From NCBI RefSeq assembly GCF_013179805.1, contig NZ_SRRZ01000025.1, positions 1 through 64,000 of the forward strand: 64,000 nt of DNA, in the 5' to 3' direction. Positions 18,178-24,910 of the stretch are shown in pieces. Position numbers and translations under genes: made by a program. The notes under the pieces were generated by a model, which did no database searches, had not been told where the DNA came from, and was given only the letters and a program-made list of their open reading frames with translations. Position 1 is the stretch's first letter; the number at the start of each line of letters is the position of its first letter. The stretch comes from Microcoleus asticus IPMA8 (GTDB taxonomy: Bacteria; Cyanobacteriota; Cyanobacteriia; Cyanobacteriales; Microcoleaceae).

Positions 18178-18798
18178 ATGACAATTTCTCCTGAATTAAG
18201 AGCTTTAGCCCAGTACATGGCGGGCGAATTTGACAACCGGGAACAAGCGCTAGCAGACCCGGCTTGGTACGTCCACCTTCGTTTGTGGCAAAGACCCGTA
18301 CCCGTTCCTCTTTTTTCCGAACCCAGCATTACTCTGTTTGCCGAACAAGCCAACATTCTGGAATTAGACAAGCCATACCGCCCCCGCATCGTGCAACTGA
18401 GGCACTCACAGATAGCGCCGGGACTTATAGAAGCTCAGTATTATATGTTCCACGACATTGAAGCCGTCAAAGGAGCCGGTTGCAACCCCGACTTGCTTGG
18501 AAAGCTAACGAAGGAGCAAATCCAACTCCTCCCCGGCTGCACCCTCTCGGTTGCGGTGCAAAATTTAGCCTCAAACGGCTATCGGTTTCGGGCATCTTTG
18601 CCGGAGGGCACTCGCTGCGGCTTTGCCTACGGGGGGCAAAATTACCAAGTAGACTTGGGGTTTGAAGCTGCAGGCGAGGAATTTCTCAGCTATGACAAAG
18701 GAATCAGCCCCACGACAGGCAAGGCTATCTGGGGAGCCTTAATGGGCCCTTTTAGATTTGTCAAGCGTCAGGATTTTGCTGCTGAGATATTGGGTTGA
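18178..18798 (+). CDS. Phycobiliprotein chromophore lyase, CpcT/CpeT family
   Basis: A 206-residue lipocalin-like lyase, starting MTISPELRALAQYMAGEFDN; an alternative ATG at 18154 adds eight residues. Family signatures are the N-terminal MAGEF(D/S)N, the strand R-P-R-I-V-Q-L, the conserved GCNPDLLGKL-like Cys and the C-terminal PTTGKAIWGALMGPFRFVK. CpcT attaches phycocyanobilin to Cys-153/155 of the beta subunits of phycocyanin/phycoerythrocyanin; CpeT works on phycoerythrin. Which biliprotein is served here is not visible. Psb29 lies divergently upstream. Confidence 0.92.
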   Translation: MTISPELRALAQYMAGEFDNREQALADPAWYVHLRLWQRPVPVPLFSEPSITLFAEQANILELDKPYRPRIVQLRHSQIAPGLIEAQYYMFHDIEAVKGAGCNPDLLGKLTKEQIQLLPGCTLSVAVQNLASNGYRFRASLPEGTRCGFAYGGQNYQVDLGFEAAGEEFLSYDKGISPTTGKAIWGALMGPFRFVKRQDFAAEILG

Positions 18799-18932
18799 AC
18801 TACAAAGCAACAAGAAAGAAGGAAGAAAGATTTAGTTATCTAGGAGAGAAGGCAAGACTTTACCTTGACGTATTCTTCTACTTTAGTGTTTTGGTGAATG
18901 TTTCAACCTTTCAAGAAAGGAATAAGGCAGAA

Positions 18933-18960
18933 GGAAGCAGGCAAAAATTTACCTGCTTCC
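18933..18960. terminator. Hairpin between convergent lyase and STAS genes
   Basis: Perfect 9-base arms ggaagcagg/cctgcttcc (18933-18941, 18952-18960) with an A/T loop, extendable with a gcagaa/ttctgc pairing. Suited to act as bidirectional terminator. Confidence 0.6.
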
Positions 18961-19043
18961 TGTTCTTCTGCTGGGTTTCTGCGCGCTTCTGAGTCTCAAG
19001 CTTAAATTACCCGCGACACTGCAACCGATGCCAGCAGGAGTGC

Positions 19044-19406
19044 TCAACTTGCGCGCGGCACCCCCTCTAGAGCTTCTTCTTCCGTTTCAAAGATTTCAAA
19101 CACAGAATCCATCATGGTGACTTCAAACACCAGTTTGGCTTCTGGATGAACATTGCAAATGCGGAAACTTCCCTTAACTTTATCCGCATCCCGCATACCT
19201 GCTACAAGTGAGGTCAGGCCAGAACTATCGATAAAGTTAACCTGACCAAGATTCACTACGACATGGCGGCTGAGTTTGGAAATACACTCTTGCAACTTGA
19301 GGCGGAATTGCCAAGCTGTAGTGATGTCCAACCGTCCTGTCGGTGCTAAGACGATAACTGTTGTACCGTCTTGAAGCGTGTGGGTTTTTTGATCAATATG
19401 AATCAC
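19044..19406 (-). CDS. STAS-domain protein, anti-sigma-factor antagonist type
   Basis: The GTG at 19406 is preferred because agggaagg lies directly upstream at 19411-19418; the TTG at 19421 would add five residues that are the ribosome site itself. The 120-residue product is a single STAS domain with the phosphorylatable serine region FIDSSGLTSLVAGMRDADK (Ser in DSSGL). Such SpoIIAA-like proteins are switched by HPK/phosphatase partners and in cyanobacteria act in partner-switching systems controlling e.g. motility or polysaccharide. No kinase or phosphatase partner is adjacent. Confidence 0.9.
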   Translation of the reverse strand: MIHIDQKTHTLQDGTTVIVLAPTGRLDITTAWQFRLKLQECISKLSRHVVVNLGQVNFIDSSGLTSLVAGMRDADKVKGSFRICNVHPEAKLVFEVTMMDSVFEIFETEEEALEGVPRAS

Positions 19407-19463
19407 TGACCCTTCCCTCAAATTTATTATCTATCGCGGTGGTTACTGTCCCAGTAGTTTAAC

Positions 19464-20507
19464 TCAGGTCGGTGACTGCTGAGGCATCCAATTCGCCCAA
19501 TCTTGCGGTTTTAAGAACTTGGAGTAGAGTTCGGCTTCTGGAGAGTTGGGTTCTGGCTCATAGCAGTATTCCCAGCGTACCAAAGGCGGCAGGGACATCA
19601 GAATCGATTCGGTGCGTCCGTTGGTTTGCAAGCCAAAGGTCGTGCCTCGATCGTACACTAAGTTAAATTCAACGTAACGGCCGCGGCGGTAAAGTTGGAA
19701 ATTGCGCTCGCGATCGCCGTATTCTTTCGATCGGTGCTTTTCAATTATGGGGGTGTAAGCCGGCAAAAATGCCCGGCCGCAGTCCTGTACAAAAGCGAAC
19801 AGCGACTCCCAACTCCTAGGTTCCGGCACCCCGATGTTGTTGCTGCACTCAGCAGCCTTCCCTTTGACATTATGGTCGCGGTAAAGCGCGCCTTGAGCGC
19901 TTTGGTAGTCAAAAAACAGGCCGCCCACGCCGCGGGTTTCTTGGCGGTGGGGGAGGTAGAAATATTCGTCGCACCAGAGTTTAAAGGTCGGATAATATCC
20001 GGGATGGTGGCGATCGCAAGCTGCTTTCAGAGTTTTGTGAAAATGAGCTGCATCCTCAGCCAACGGGTAATAAGGAGTCAAATCGACACCGCCGCCAAAC
20101 CACCAAATCGGTCCAGCCTCAAAATAGCGGTAATTCAGGTGAACCGTAGGCAAATAGGGATTGCGGGGGTGCAGCACCATCGAAGTGCCAGTTGCATAGA
20201 AATCGTGACCGGCAGCTTCTGGGTGCTTGGCCAAAATCAAAGCCGGCAAACTTTCGCCCCAGACTTGGGAAAAATTGACTCCCCCCTGTTCAAAAACATT
20301 GCCTTCCCGCATGACGCGAGAACGTCCGCCGCCGCCTTCAGAGCGTTCCCAAGAGTCCTCTTTAAATTTGCCAACGCCATCGACCTGTTCGAGGGATTGA
20401 CAAATTTCGTCTTGTAGGCTTTTCATAAATTGGCTGACTCTAGCTCTAGAGTCAGCGGGCGGCAAAAACGGGGAAGTGGCGGTTTTAAGTGTGGTAGAAA
20501 CTGTCAT
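19464..20507 (-). CDS. hemF: Oxygen-dependent coproporphyrinogen III oxidase
   Basis: HemF converts coproporphyrinogen III to protoporphyrinogen IX with O2, on the way to haem, chlorophyll and bilins. The 347-residue protein has the family signatures SWERSEGGGGRSRVM, the MVLHPRNPYLPTVHLNYRYFE stretch (shown in parts: VLHPRNPY, HLNYRYFE), WWFGGGVDLTPYYP and the C-terminal GRYVEFNLVYDRGT. Length is normal. Divergent from mrp; a heptamer repeat directly precedes the start codon on this strand, so the leader is unusually repeat-rich. Confidence 0.96.
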   Translation of the reverse strand: MTVSTTLKTATSPFLPPADSRARVSQFMKSLQDEICQSLEQVDGVGKFKEDSWERSEGGGGRSRVMREGNVFEQGGVNFSQVWGESLPALILAKHPEAAGHDFYATGTSMVLHPRNPYLPTVHLNYRYFEAGPIWWFGGGVDLTPYYPLAEDAAHFHKTLKAACDRHHPGYYPTFKLWCDEYFYLPHRQETRGVGGLFFDYQSAQGALYRDHNVKGKAAECSNNIGVPEPRSWESLFAFVQDCGRAFLPAYTPIIEKHRSKEYGDRERNFQLYRRGRYVEFNLVYDRGTTFGLQTNGRTESILMSLPPLVRWEYCYEPEPNSPEAELYSKFLKPQDWANWMPQQSPT

Positions 20508-20510
20508 CCG

Positions 20511-20541
20511 ATTTTAGATTTTAGATTTTAGATTTTAGATT
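20511..20541. repeat. Heptamer tandem repeat in the hemF leader
   Basis: Four copies of the ttttaga-type unit lie only four bases upstream of the hemF start, i.e. where the ribosome site should be. This places the repeat inside the 5' untranslated region. Confidence 0.85.
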
Positions 20542-20773
20542 GAAGAATTGCGACCACGGCTCAATTCGCCTATTGTGACCAAATTGCTTTCGGTCGTAGA
20601 AATTCTTGCCGATCGCATTTGAGTTTGAGATTGACCGTGAGTCCCAAATCCTGTCGTCATGTAATTATGCCACCGCAGGTCTGCAAATGATCGCTATGAA
20701 GTTACATTAAAAAATAGCAATAAAAATATACTTAAACCTGCGATCGAAAATTCGCTAACCCAATTGCAGAGCT

Positions 20774-21859
20774 ATGGTGGAAAACACAATGCCCAATACA
20801 CTCGATGTTAGTTCAGTCTTAGAAATCCTGCGACCCGTGCAAGACCCCGAACTTCAAAAGAGTTTGGTGGAATTGAACATGATTCGTAACATCAAAATTG
20901 ACGGCGGTGTCGTCAGCTTTACTTTAGTGCTGACAACGCCTGCTTGCCCGCTGCGAGAATTTATTGTCGAAGATTGCCAAAAAGCGGTCAAACAGTTGCC
21001 AGGAGTCGAAAAAGTGGCGGTGGAGGTGACAGCCGAGACGCCGCAGCAAAAGGGAGTGGTCGATCGCCAAGGCATTGAAGGAGTGAAAAATATTATCGCA
21101 ATTTCCAGCGGCAAAGGCGGCGTCGGCAAAAGCACGGTGGCGGTAAATGTGGCAGTAGCACTGGCACAAACAGGTGCTAGGGTGGGTTTGCTGGATGCGG
21201 ATATCTATGGGCCCAACGACCCCAATATGTTGGGTTTGGGGGACGCAAAAGTGATGGTTAGGGACGGAAAAAGCGGGGAAAGCCTGGAACCCGCTTTCAA
21301 CTACGGCGTCAAATTGGTGTCGATGGCGTTTTTAATTGACAAAGACCAGCCCGTGATTTGGCGCGGCCCGATGTTGAACGGGATCATTCGGCAGTTCCTC
21401 TATCAGGTGAATTGGGGCGATTTAGACTATTTGATTGTCGATATGCCTCCGGGTACTGGAGACGCGCAGTTGACAATGGCGCAAGCGGTGCCGATGGCTG
21501 GTGTCGTGATCGTTACCACGCCGCAGACAGTGGCTTTGTTGGACTCCCGCAAGGGTTTAAAGATGTTCCAGCAGTTGGGTGTGTCGGTGTTGGGAATTGT
21601 GGAAAACATGAGCTATTTTGTGCCGCCGGATATGCCCGACAAGCAATACGATATTTTCGGTTCCGGCGGCGGGGAAAAGACTGCTGCTGAGTTGGGAGTG
21701 CCGCTGTTAGGCCGCATTCCGCTGGAAATTCCGTTGCGGGAAGGTGGCGATTCTGGCGTGCCGATCGTGGTGGGGCAACCGGGTTCTGCTTCAGCTAGGG
21801 AGTTGCGGGCGATCGCGGGTCGCATTGCCGGTAAAGTTTCCGTAGCAGCCTTAGCCTAA
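20774..21859 (+). CDS. mrp: Mrp/NBP35-family ATP-binding iron-sulfur carrier
   Basis: The 361-residue protein has an N-terminal DUF59/MIP18-like domain (residues 10-90, including TTPACPLREFI) and a P-loop domain with the deviant Walker A SGKGGVGKST (about residues 111-120), Walker B DMPPGTGDAQ and KGLKMFQQL. ApbC/Mrp proteins carry and transfer Fe-S clusters. The C-terminal CxxC of some members is not obvious, as is usual for cyanobacterial Mrp. A second ATG 15 bases downstream is also possible. ndhS follows 131 bases later. Confidence 0.93.
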   Translation: MVENTMPNTLDVSSVLEILRPVQDPELQKSLVELNMIRNIKIDGGVVSFTLVLTTPACPLREFIVEDCQKAVKQLPGVEKVAVEVTAETPQQKGVVDRQGIEGVKNIIAISSGKGGVGKSTVAVNVAVALAQTGARVGLLDADIYGPNDPNMLGLGDAKVMVRDGKSGESLEPAFNYGVKLVSMAFLIDKDQPVIWRGPMLNGIIRQFLYQVNWGDLDYLIVDMPPGTGDAQLTMAQAVPMAGVVIVTTPQTVALLDSRKGLKMFQQLGVSVLGIVENMSYFVPPDMPDKQYDIFGSGGGEKTAAELGVPLLGRIPLEIPLREGGDSGVPIVVGQPGSASARELRAIAGRIAGKVSVAALA

Positions 21860-21865
21860 CAAACT

Positions 21866-21948
21866 CTCGTTTCAGGGCTTTGCCTCGCGTCTTCCTGTGG
21901 ACGAAGATTTGCCTAGTTCTCAGGCTCTGCTTGGGAACTAGAAACGAG
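21866..21948. repeat. Nested inverted repeat downstream of mrp
   Basis: Outer arms ctcgtttc/gaaacgag (21866-21873, 21941-21948) and an inner hairpin ctagttc/gaactag (21913-21919, 21935-21941). It resembles a known interspersed palindromic repeat of filamentous cyanobacteria and could end the mrp transcript. Confidence 0.6.
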
Positions 21949-21990
21949 AAACGGTAAGCTATAAACAGCCAACTTAACATTCCAAGAATT

Positions 21991-22182
21991 ATGATTTTTC
22001 CAGGTTCGGCAGTTCGAGTTAAAGATAAGGGTGAGATTTACTACACCTTTCAAGGACAAGTCCAGCGAGTTAGCGACGGGAAAGTTGCGGTACTGTTTGA
22101 AGGCGGGAATTGGGACAAGCTGATTACGTTCCGCCTGTCGCAGTTGGAACTTGTCGATGCTACGGCTGGTCGCGCGAAATAA
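21991..22182 (+). CDS. ndhS: NAD(P)H dehydrogenase-like complex subunit NdhS
   Basis: A 63-residue SH3-like protein, beginning MIFPGSAVRVKD with the segment GQVQRVSDGKVAVLFEGGNW and FRLSQLELV. NdhS sits on the peripheral arm of the photosynthetic NDH-1 complex and helps bind ferredoxin for cyclic electron flow (established for Thermosynechococcus/Synechocystis and plant CRR31). The cyanobacterial form is short, like this one. Tandem heptamer repeats begin 10 bases after the stop. Confidence 0.88.
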   Translation: MIFPGSAVRVKDKGEIYYTFQGQVQRVSDGKVAVLFEGGNWDKLITFRLSQLELVDATAGRAK

Positions 22183-22186
22183 TCAG

Positions 22187-22350
22187 TTGGTTGTTGACAG
22201 TTGACAGTTGACAGTTGTCAGTTGTAATTAGTTATTAGTTATTGTTTATTAGTACCCACTTACAAATAATAATAACCAACTGCCAACTGCCAATAACCAA
22301 CTGCCAACTGCCAATAACCAACAACCAACTGCCAACTGCCAATAACCAAC
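22187..22350. repeat. Tandem heptamer repeats (ttgacag and ccaactg units)
   Basis: Two complementary runs: ttgacag units at 22193-22222 and ccaactg/ccaataa units at 22278-22350. They could fold back on one another. The in-frame extension of the following gene through this region (LPITNNQLPTANNQ) is repeat-derived and should not be counted as protein. Confidence 0.85.
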
Positions 22351-22358
22351 TGACTAAT

Positions 22359-23027
22359 ATGCGTTTACCTTTACCCCAATTTGCTACAAAAGAGCGCCAT
22401 CCCGATCGCATTGCTGAGGTGATCGAGACGGCAACTTCGGAGTTTTTGGCTCAATGTTTGGAACCGGAAGACTTGAGTTTTCCCGTGATGCCGCCTTTTG
22501 GCAGTTGGGTGAAGGCCGAGGATGAAGAGTCGAAAAATCAAATTTACGGCGTGGTTTATTACGCTACGACTAGCCCGATCGACTCGGTGCACAGAGCTCG
22601 CGCTTTGGGTTTGTCGCTGGAAGAGTTGCGGGAGGAACAACCGCAGATTTTTGCGATGCTAAAAACCGAGTTTCGAGTGGCGATTGTGGGGTTTGAGGCT
22701 GCGCCGGAAAGGTTGAACGGTCACGGCCCATCAAGGGGTAAAATTTATCAGTATTTGCCGCCGCGCCCGCCGCAAATTCACCAGGCGGTTTATCGCTGCG
22801 AACCGGATGAGGTGGTTGATTTTACCGTGCAGTTGGATTTTTTGAGGACGCTGCTGGGGGTGACTAATGCGCCGGTGGATGCGCTGACGGCGGCGGCGAT
22901 TCGTGAGATTTATCAGTTGCGGATGCGCGATCGAACTTGGTTGGTGGAAGCGGGGAGGAGTTTGAGTGTTTTGCTGAAGGATGATTACGATCGGTTGCGG
23001 GTGATTTTGAGTCAGATTCATCCCTAG
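22359..23027 (+). CDS. HAS-barrel domain protein of unknown function
   Basis: The start at ATG 22359 gives 222 residues beginning MRLPLPQFATKERHPDRIAEVIE; upstream codons are repeat sequence. The N-terminal 90 residues resemble a HAS barrel (the beta-barrel of HerA/ATP synthase), with GSWVKAEDEE and GVVYYATTSPIDSVHRARALG. The remainder is alpha/beta and ends with RVILSQIHP. No ATPase domain is fused. The family is widespread in cyanobacteria without an assigned role. Confidence 0.75.
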   Translation: MRLPLPQFATKERHPDRIAEVIETATSEFLAQCLEPEDLSFPVMPPFGSWVKAEDEESKNQIYGVVYYATTSPIDSVHRARALGLSLEELREEQPQIFAMLKTEFRVAIVGFEAAPERLNGHGPSRGKIYQYLPPRPPQIHQAVYRCEPDEVVDFTVQLDFLRTLLGVTNAPVDALTAAAIREIYQLRMRDRTWLVEAGRSLSVLLKDDYDRLRVILSQIHP

Positions 23028-23035
23028 GGTAAAGG

Positions 23036-23266
23036 TTAAGAATCAGAATAATAAACAGTGACATATCCGTCGCTCCAGTGGTCTTGATCCAAGGGATAAC
23101 AGCTTATATGAAAGCCTTCTGGAGCATCTATAAAACCGGGTTGGGAGAGCATTCTTGCCTTAGCAGCTTCGGCTAATGTTTTAGTCGAATAAATACCGAT
23201 AATTTTTACGTCTTCGCGGTCGTCTCCCAATTCATGGACGTGCTGAAGAATAAAGACATTAACCAT
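23036..23266 (-). CDS. Small conserved protein of unknown function (DUF7336-like)
   Basis: The start is uncertain between ATG 23266 (76 residues, MVNVFILQHVHELGDD) and ATG 23284 (82 residues); the shorter agrees with relatives as I know them. The pattern VFILQHVHEL, IIGIYSTKTLAEAAKARM, PGFIDAPEGFHI, DQDHWSDGYVTV matches a small bacterial family sometimes found beside immunity-like or housekeeping genes, function unknown. It converges on the HAS-barrel gene with 8 bases between them. Confidence 0.65.
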   Translation of the reverse strand: MVNVFILQHVHELGDDREDVKIIGIYSTKTLAEAAKARMLSQPGFIDAPEGFHISCYPLDQDHWSDGYVTVYYSDS

Positions 23267-23339
23267 ATTCTTAAAATTATTCAAGCATCGCTCTCAAGCA
23301 TAACTGACACGGGAGGCGATCGCCCGATCGCCCATATTA

Positions 23340-23582
23340 TTACTCTTCAAGTTTTTCCTCCAAATCATCTAAATACAAACGAATAAAATCCCCTGCTGAA
23401 TCGGGATTAATTTGCTGTAATCCCCTGCGAATCTCTAGAACAGCTTCAGATGCCGGATCTCTATTCTCGTTAACCCAACGCTTAATGCTCGATCGCCCAA
23501 TGCCCATAATCGCTGCCAATTGATTTTGACTGATGCCATAGGTTTCTCAAACCTGCTTCAGCGCCTTTCCTGCCTTACTCAT
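23340..23582 (-). pseudogene. Xre-like regulator copy with an in-frame stop
   Basis: This 81-codon frame is a close paralogue of the intact gene at 23636-23878: same start (MSKAGKALKQV), same helix-turn-helix pattern (YGISQNQLAAIMGIGRSS) and same C-terminus (DFIRLYLDDLEEKLEE). Codon 12 is TGA (23549-23547) where the intact copy has Leu. Everything after it remains open, so the stop is recent or bypassed. The two copies are in tandem with 53 bases between them. Confidence 0.85.
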
Positions 23583-23635
23583 GGCTTCTATGTTCTCAGA
23601 AGCTCGCAGCTAAGTAAAGATTGTGAACATTATTA

Positions 23636-23878
23636 TTACTCTTCGGGTTTTTCTTCCAAATCATCTAAATATAAACGAATGAAATCTGCTGATGCCTGCG
23701 GATTAATTTGCGATAGTGCTTTCCGAATGTCCAACACTGCCTCTGCTACAGGATCTCTACTTTCATTGACCCACCGGTGAATGTTGGAACGTCCTACTCC
23801 CATTGTCACAGCCAAGCGATTTTGGCTGATGCCGTAAGTTTCCAGCACCTGCTTGAGTGCTTTGCCTGCTTTTCCCAT
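23636..23878 (-). CDS. Small Xre-type helix-turn-helix regulator
   Basis: An 80-residue protein with a Cro/Xre-like helix-turn-helix: YGISQNRLAVTMGVGRSNIHRWVNE at about residues 15-39, then an acidic amphipathic C-terminus (RLYLDDLEEKPEE) that probably serves in dimerisation. Two palindromes that look like operators lie 36-90 bases upstream of its start, suggesting autoregulation. It is the intact copy of a tandem duplication. Related solitary small Xre proteins occur in filamentous cyanobacteria. No toxin-like partner is seen. Confidence 0.8.
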   Translation of the reverse strand: MGKAGKALKQVLETYGISQNRLAVTMGVGRSNIHRWVNESRDPVAEAVLDIRKALSQINPQASADFIRLYLDDLEEKPEE

Positions 23879-23913
23879 GCCTCAGATTGTCTCAGAGGCC
23901 GATCGTTTCGTAA

Positions 23914-23933
23914 ATGTTGCCTATAGGTAACAT
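23914..23933. promoter_or_regulatory. Palindromic operator-like site 1
   Basis: atgttgcctataggtaacat, a 20-base palindrome with one mismatched pair. It lies 36 bases before the Xre-like gene start, in the correct place for a repressor site over that promoter, and is a near-copy of site 2. Confidence 0.65.
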
Positions 23934-23950
23934 TCACGATAGAATGATTT

Positions 23951-23968
23951 TGTTGCCTATAGGCAACA
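23951..23968. promoter_or_regulatory. Palindromic operator-like site 2
   Basis: tgttgcctataggcaaca, an 18-base perfect palindrome starting 36 bases from the equivalent base of site 1 and 26 bases before the start of the divergent plus-strand gene. The paired arrangement suggests co-operative binding controlling both directions. Confidence 0.7.
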
Positions 23969-23993
23969 TCAACCGCAAAAACACAAAACGCTG

Positions 23994-24245
23994 ATGCCGA
24001 AAAACTTCCTTGCTAGTCCCCCAGCAACCGATACTGCTACAGCGACAGTACCTGTAGCAGAGCCTCCGCCACCCGATAGAGAACCCGTCAAAATCTTGCT
24101 GATAGGTTCTCCCAAAGCGGTGAGGAGCATCATTCACATCCTTTACTGTTTGGGTTTTGCCTCTGTCAGCGAGTGGAGCCCGCTGCAACCTGCCCAAAAG
24201 CCCGGTGAAGTTATGAGCATTCTCATGCGTTACCTGCGACTGTAG
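23994..24245 (+). CDS. Small conserved cyanobacterial protein of unknown function
   Basis: An 83-residue protein with a variable Pro/Thr/Ala-rich N-terminus (about residues 8-30) and a conserved core: VKILLIGSPKAVRSIIHILY, then SEWSPLQPAQKPGEVMSIL. The core looks like a small beta-alpha-beta domain. I recognise similar short proteins in other cyanobacteria but no function. It is transcribed away from the Xre-like gene, and its promoter region contains palindromic site 2, so it may be under control of that regulator. Confidence 0.7.
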   Translation: MPKNFLASPPATDTATATVPVAEPPPPDREPVKILLIGSPKAVRSIIHILYCLGFASVSEWSPLQPAQKPGEVMSILMRYLRL

Positions 24246-24412
24246 GGGTGATATAACATTCTTTGCGGGCGTGAGCCAACAGCTTGTACAGTCTATTCAG
24301 ACTTTAAGAGGTGTTGGCGTTAGAATTAGACCGCGATCGCTCGTTGTTCACTATGTCTTTCGGGCGATCGCCCATTAGTTTGCAATCATTTATTTAAACC
24401 GAGAAAGATTAT

Positions 24413-24721
24413 ATGTGGGTAGAGATAACAGGGCTGAATCAAGTTCCCGAATGGGATGTTTTGAAGGTAAAAGTTGAGGGTAATTCGCTGATTTTGAATC
24501 GTCGAGGCATGAATGTTACTTGTTACCGTAATGCTTGCACTCATTTAGAATATCCGATCGACATGGGTAAGGTAAGCGGCGGTATCATTACCTGTCCGTT
24601 CCATAAGTATCAGTACAAGTTAGATAGCGGTAAATGTTTGAATGCACCCGCCGATTCCCTGGAATCTTATCCGGTAAAGATTGAGGGCGATCGCGTTTTT
24701 GTGAAGATAGATGAGTCATGA
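24413..24721 (+). CDS. Rieske-type [2Fe-2S] ferredoxin
   Basis: A 102-residue stand-alone Rieske domain. Cluster ligands are visible as C-x-H in ACTHLEYP (about residues 42-44) and C-x2-H in CPFHKYQY (about residues 61-64). The rest is the usual beta fold, with ESYPVKIEGDRVFV at the end. No membrane anchor, so it is a soluble electron-transfer protein or an oxygenase-type ferredoxin. No oxygenase gene is adjacent. A gagaaag ribosome site precedes the ATG. Confidence 0.88.
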   Translation: MWVEITGLNQVPEWDVLKVKVEGNSLILNRRGMNVTCYRNACTHLEYPIDMGKVSGGIITCPFHKYQYKLDSGKCLNAPADSLESYPVKIEGDRVFVKIDES

Positions 24722-24890
24722 TTCATCAGTCATTTACTCGTTACCAGGCTGGAAGCTGGAAGTTAAAATTCTGAAAGATAGCGGTAAATATAGATTGTAC
24801 GCGATCGTCTGTAGGGACACGGCAATGCCGTGTCCGGCCCGGGGATCTGCGACTTTTAATACTTTCAACCTACCGCTTTCGCCTAATACT
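24711..24890 (+). CDS. Doubtful short ORF overlapping the Rieske gene
   Basis: An ATG inside the end of the Rieske gene opens a frame whose first 40 residues (GWKLEVKILKDSGKYRLY) read like protein, then runs into an interspersed palindrome at 24815 and tandem repeats. The frame continues antisense to the next gene to 25019, which is surely meaningless. It may be a small gene destroyed by repeat insertion. Confidence 0.2.
24815..24835. repeat. Short palindromic repeat
   Basis: ggacacggca and its exact complement flank a single base; this palindrome is a typical interspersed repeat core in filamentous cyanobacteria. Confidence 0.6.
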
Positions 24891-24910
24891 TTCAACCTAC
24901 CGCTTTCGCC
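24857..24910. repeat. Two tandem copies of a 27-base unit
   Basis: Units 24857-24883 and 24884-24910 are identical. The second overlaps the last codons of the PEP-CTERM gene, so the 3' end of that gene, including its stop codon, has been duplicated. Confidence 0.9.

Noticed and set aside
22242..22358. N-terminal extension of the HAS-barrel protein
   Set aside because: Encoded entirely by tandem ccaactg/ccaataa repeats; the ATG at 22359 begins the conserved part.
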